Source of the DNA: DASVUS01 sp036388675 | GTDB lineage: Bacteria; Armatimonadota; Abditibacteriia; Abditibacteriales; Abditibacteriaceae | Assembly (NCBI GenBank): GCA_036388675.1 | Contig: DASVRI010000028.1 | Location: forward strand, 1-64,000 | Direction: 5' to 3' | Length of the DNA stretch: 64,000 nucleotides | Shown: one piece after another, positions 60,860 through 64,000 of the stretch | How positions within the stretch are numbered: the stretch's first letter is position 1 | Layout of the letters: each line of letters begins with the position of its first letter | Position numbers and translations under genes: made by a program | Notes under the pieces: generated by a model | Seen by the model: the letters and a program-made list of their open reading frames with translations, nothing else | Database searches by the model: none | Told to the model about the DNA's origin: nothing

Positions 60860-62119
60860 TTACCGGATGAGCGGCCAGGGTGCTGTGGAAGTTCCACATA
60901 TCCTGGTCGCCAGAGATTGCAACTGCGGTAAAGACGATTGCTTGAGCAAAACGACCACGGTGCCGCCACTGCCGCCGCCGCTGACGCGTGCTCCGTAGAA
61001 GCCATGTGATGGCCCTAATTCCTGCACGGCCTCAACCATGACATCGGTTTGGTCACAGCCAAGACCAATCGAACTGTAGCCACGATGCGACTGGACCATC
61101 AACTCCCCAACGCTGCGTAACGCCTCTTCCTGGTGTGCATTGGCGCGGTTTGCATCTGCACACGACTGAAGCAACTGCGCAGCAAGTTGGCAGCGAAAAT
61201 TCTCATTTACCGGAAAAGAAGCTCCGGCGCGCAACGGATAGGTGCGCGGAGGATGCACAACCGAAAGCGGGTCATCTACTGCGGTATAACGCGTCAAGAA
61301 CTCTTCGCCCGTCAAGCTCGGCGGGAGAACGTCGTCGCTGAATTTACCTAGTTGCGATGGTGATAATTCAGTAAGAAAGGACAGCGGCGTGGAAAGCGCA
61401 CCTTCGAGAATTTTCTTGCCCATGAAGGCCGCAGTGCGCGCTGTTGCATAGGGCGAGTCGGCCACATCATGCTTGACACCGCTGGGCCAGCCCACTACGA
61501 GTACTCCATCCGGTAACGGAATCGGAGCACCGAGAATATCGGGACGGCATAAAATCGGGAGCAACGTCCCGGCAACGCCATGCGATGAAGCAAGCTGATC
61601 CATTAATCCGCAGGGCGCTCCAACAATCTCATTCTCGGCGCGTTGAGCCAATTTCGCCCGCTCCGTTCCTGCGAAACTCAGGCCCGACAGTTGTTCGAGC
61701 GCGCGCAGAGTCGCTACTTCCAGCGCGGCGCTACTGCTGACTCCCATTGATGTCGGAACATCAGATTCGACCTCGATATTCAAGCCGTGAGTTGGCCACC
61801 AGTCATGCGCCTGGCTAAACAGCAGAAGGCATCCCAACGGATAGCGCGCCCAACGTGGAATTCGTTTTTCATCCAGTTGTTCTCGCCAAGCTGAGTTGGG
61901 CTGAGTACTCAGATCACGCAACCAGCCAAGTGGCAGCGGATTCAGAGGACTTTCCTGTTTGCTCGTAAGCTGAAGTTCCGCTTCGGCGCGCTCTGTGATG
62001 GCCACGCGTGTCGCCGCAGAGATTGGCGTCTGCAGCACGAGTGAGCCGCTGTAATCGGCCACACCGCCCATGAAGTCCAGCCGTCCCGGCGCCTGGCCTT
62101 GCCAGACCTGCTCGGCCAT
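60860..62119 (-). CDS. GHMP kinase (galactokinase-like)
   Basis: 419 residues. Motif 1 is APGRLDFMGGVADYSGSLVL (sugar-binding; galactokinase has GRVNLIGEHTDY), motif 2 is DVPTSMGVSSSAALEVATLR (ATP loop) and motif 3 is GARVSGGGSGGTVVVLLKQS. GLMDQLASSHG supplies the catalytic Asp position. The fold fits a sugar kinase of the galactokinase/L-arabinokinase group; the divergent motif 1 leaves the substrate uncertain. Its start overlaps the IMPase stop (TAATG), so the two are coupled. The neighbouring galT favours galactose. Confidence 0.87.
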   Translation of the reverse strand: MAEQVWQGQAPGRLDFMGGVADYSGSLVLQTPISAATRVAITERAEAELQLTSKQESPLNPLPLGWLRDLSTQPNSAWREQLDEKRIPRWARYPLGCLLLFSQAHDWWPTHGLNIEVESDVPTSMGVSSSAALEVATLRALEQLSGLSFAGTERAKLAQRAENEIVGAPCGLMDQLASSHGVAGTLLPILCRPDILGAPIPLPDGVLVVGWPSGVKHDVADSPYATARTAAFMGKKILEGALSTPLSFLTELSPSQLGKFSDDVLPPSLTGEEFLTRYTAVDDPLSVVHPPRTYPLRAGASFPVNENFRCQLAAQLLQSCADANRANAHQEEALRSVGELMVQSHRGYSSIGLGCDQTDVMVEAVQELGPSHGFYGARVSGGGSGGTVVVLLKQSSLPQLQSLATRICGTSTAPWPLIR

Positions 62120-63147
62120 TAGAAGTGCTCCTGCATCAAGCGTTGCAAGATCGGGCGCACCTGAGCCGCCAGTGTCTCGTTGGCGTAGCCCATCCAGGCC
62201 ACGGGAGAAACTGTGTCCAATGGTACATCAAGCACCGTTCCATCCGGAGCCTCAACGACACCGCCCGCTTCTTGCAGCAGCAGCGCCGTGCAAATGTCGT
62301 AAGGATGGCATACCAACGAGGCATCAAACCCCAGTTTCTTCAAGGCGAAAGGTCGCAAATCGCCCAGCATACGATCATGACCAATGAGCAGTTCATAAAT
62401 CTGACCGCCGGTCGCTATGTACTGGTCATCAAAAACCAGAGGCGACGAGGTGCTGCCCAGCCCATAGAGTTCGTCCCACAACTCTTCCTCGACTTTGGCC
62501 ATCAGAGATTTCCCTTCAGGAAAGAACCGCGCCAGCGAAGCGAAGCCATGTTTGAAGTCGCTCGCCTGCGAAGGGCGCAGCGGCAACGGCTGTCGCTGCC
62601 CGGTGTGAAGGTTGATCATCTCGGCAACGAGTCCTTCGTGTCCCGCGCCTTTGACCCCGCTGATCTGATCGCCGCGCCACTGTTTGGTCGTCGGTAGCTC
62701 GCTCATGGCCGCTACGGTGATGTCGCTTAATTTGGTTTGCGGCCCTTTTTGCTGCGCCAGAGCGCCAAGGATCCAGGCGCTGCGCTTGTCATACATGATG
62801 TTGCGTGTGCCGTCGATGGGGTCCAGGATGCACTTCCACACCGTCGCTGTGATGGGTGTGCCTTCGGGAAATGTTACGTCGTCTCCCTCTTCGACACCTT
62901 CCATCACCAACTGCACCGGCGACTGTGCCGGCCAGTTCGCATTGAACCAGGTAAAAATGGCCTCTTCACTAATCTTGTCGATGCGGTAAATTGTGTCAGC
63001 TTCGGTGACTTCGGCAATGTCGGCAAACGTGTCCGCAGCGGCGGTGTCGCGCGCGGCAACTATCGCGTCACGAATGCTGTCCTGCAAAGCACACAGTAGC
63101 CGGCGCGCCTCGTTGAGGCTTTGCGAAGTCATAAACGGAGAAGTCAT
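62119..63147 (-). CDS. Inositol monophosphatase-family phosphatase
   Basis: 342 residues. The metal sites are visible: a Glu in SPVQLVMEGVEEGDD, DPIDGTRNIMYD (the DPxDGTxN motif), and a late block YDICTALLLQEAGGVVEAPD with the usual D..A...L..EAGG pattern. It is somewhat longer than typical (about 260-280). It is coupled on both sides: ATG overlaps galT stop (ATGA) and its stop overlaps the kinase start. A phosphatase between galactose kinase and transferase may recycle accumulated sugar phosphates, or act on galactitol- or inositol-phosphates. Confidence 0.88.
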   Translation of the reverse strand: MTSPFMTSQSLNEARRLLCALQDSIRDAIVAARDTAAADTFADIAEVTEADTIYRIDKISEEAIFTWFNANWPAQSPVQLVMEGVEEGDDVTFPEGTPITATVWKCILDPIDGTRNIMYDKRSAWILGALAQQKGPQTKLSDITVAAMSELPTTKQWRGDQISGVKGAGHEGLVAEMINLHTGQRQPLPLRPSQASDFKHGFASLARFFPEGKSLMAKVEEELWDELYGLGSTSSPLVFDDQYIATGGQIYELLIGHDRMLGDLRPFALKKLGFDASLVCHPYDICTALLLQEAGGVVEAPDGTVLDVPLDTVSPVAWMGYANETLAAQVRPILQRLMQEHF

Positions 63148-64000
63148 GCAGAAACCTTTGTGTAGTGAATAGTTGAAACGGCCTGTAGTTCAGCGGCCTT
63201 TTCATCGGGGTCGCTTTCGTTAGTCATCGAGCCGCCACCGATCTCCGGCCCCGCCAGATACTTGAGCGTGTCCGGCTTGCGCAGCGGCGGATGAAACTCC
63301 ACATGGAAAGGGTAATACGAGTACTCGTTTCCATCGGTGGGCGCCTGGTGAATGGCCATGATGTAGGGCATCGGCATTTGCCACAGATTGTCGTAGCGCG
63401 TTGTTACCTCACGAATCATCAATCCGAGATCGGAGCACTCTGCCGAGGTTAAGTCTTGCAGCGAAGACATTGGTCGCTTCGGCAGAATATAGACCTCGTA
63501 AGCATAGCGCGCGAACCACGGCACACACGCCATAAACATTTCATTCTCAGTAACGACACGCGAACTGTTGGCTTCACGCTGAAGAATTTCCTGCCCTAAA
63601 TGCCTGCCGGTTTGCCCGAAGAATTTACCGCTGCTTTCAACTTCTCGCGCTGTGTGACCATAAATCAGATTGCCGGCATAAATTTGACAGTGCGGGTGCG
63701 GGTTGGACGTGCCGACCAGCGAGCCTTTGTTTTCAAAAATGAGAACGTGTTCGATTTCGACGCGAGCACCCAGTTCGACATAGCGCTCGCGCCACAAATC
63801 GACAACGGCGTGCGCTTCTTCATCGGTCAGGTCAACAAATGTCTTCGCGTGATCGGGATGATAGCAGATTACTTCGGCTGTGCCGGTCACGCCTTTGGCC
63901 CGATACAACTCATCGGAGATGGCTGGTTCCGGCGCTTCGTTGGAGAATGTCGGCAGGTCGTTGGTGAAACAGTAGGCCCCGACATATGCCGGGTTCTGTC
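63144..64000 (-). CDS. galT: Galactose-1-phosphate uridylyltransferase, 5' end beyond the window
   Basis: At least 285 residues; the frame remains open to the edge (NPAYVGAYCFTNDLPTFSNE is the start of the visible part). The active-site HPH motif is in GTSNPHPHCQIYAGNLI. ICYHPDHAKTF and the C-terminal FHVEFHPPLRKPDTLKYLAG and GPEIGGGSMTNESDPDEKA are standard. It exchanges UMP between UDP-glucose and galactose-1-phosphate in the Leloir pathway. First visible gene of the coupled minus-strand unit galT-IMPase-GHMP kinase. Confidence 0.95.
   Translation of the reverse strand, partial: QNPAYVGAYCFTNDLPTFSNEAPEPAISDELYRAKGVTGTAEVICYHPDHAKTFVDLTDEEAHAVVDLWRERYVELGARVEIEHVLIFENKGSLVGTSNPHPHCQIYAGNLIYGHTAREVESSGKFFGQTGRHLGQEILQREANSSRVVTENEMFMACVPWFARYAYEVYILPKRPMSSLQDLTSAECSDLGLMIREVTTRYDNLWQMPMPYIMAIHQAPTDGNEYSYYPFHVEFHPPLRKPDTLKYLAGPEIGGGSMTNESDPDEKAAELQAVSTIHYTKVSA

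Overview
The window is a piece of bacterial chromosome of moderate GC content. Its gene content suggests a member of the Armatimonadota/Abditibacteriota or a related lineage. The clues are a prepilin-leader DUF1559-type protein ending in an 'FADGH' block, a DUF6785/6784-type membrane protein, and a large set of secreted pectin-degrading enzymes with no SusC/SusD pair. This placement is an inference from families, not a phylogenetic result. The most unusual global property is the 8-bp palindrome GAGTACTC (often within CGAGTACTCG), found by eye at least 35 times in 64 kb where about one is expected. It resembles the cyanobacterial HIP1 repeat in behaviour but not in sequence.

Layout. 1-1450: integron gene cassettes read on the minus strand (three complete attC-like sites, a fourth cut by the left edge, two or three small cassette genes), with no integrase in view. 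1.5-4.5 kb: a response regulator/histidine kinase pair. 4.7-7.8 kb: a ferritin-like protein, a one-pass membrane protein and two tandem paralogous membrane proteins. 7.9-11.2 kb: chrA, purM and a secreted LolA-like protein. 11.38 kb: tRNA-Pro(UGG), whose 3' half is repeated exactly (46 bp) at 21.21 kb. These repeats delimit a 9.8-kb integrated element with a tyrosine integrase beside the tRNA, ParB-like and small HTH proteins, a DUF3987 ATPase, decayed phage-type genes, a DUF4160/DUF2442 pair, a minus-strand run of very small genes and its own tRNA-Arg(CCU). 21.3-34 kb: an AT-richer, gene-sparse accessory stretch with a multi-pass membrane protein, an SGNH hydrolase, a 1174-residue BNR-repeat/ASH-domain/Cys-rich protein, a DUF1559 pseudopilin and an unknown secreted protein. 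33.4-36.6 kb: a sugar isomerase-like TIM barrel, an SDR epimerase and an alpha/beta hydrolase. 38.9-40.2 kb: a second, separate cassette insertion carrying a SUKH-type and an Imm-5-like immunity gene around one attC. 41-42.7 kb: a half-length SBP-like lipoprotein and a CDF metal transporter. 43.2-64 kb: carbohydrate utilisation.

The carbohydrate genes form a coherent pathway. GH106 (rhamnosidase), PL11 (rhamnogalacturonan lyase), GH43 (arabinanase), GH127 (beta-L-arabinofuranosidase, 36.8 kb), GH29 (fucosidase) and a DUF5060/GH5-like enzyme would take apart rhamnogalacturonan I with its arabinan, galactan and fucosyl decorations. GalT, a GHMP (galactokinase-like) kinase and an IMPase-family phosphatase, translationally coupled at the right edge, would process released galactose.

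Several signs point to genome plasticity: two cassette insertions next to the same 12-bp motif, MITE-like elements with GGACTTACGCA ends, REP-like repeats, and many two- or three-copy tandem duplications of 14-19 bp. All assignments are from reading the sequence; no database search was run.
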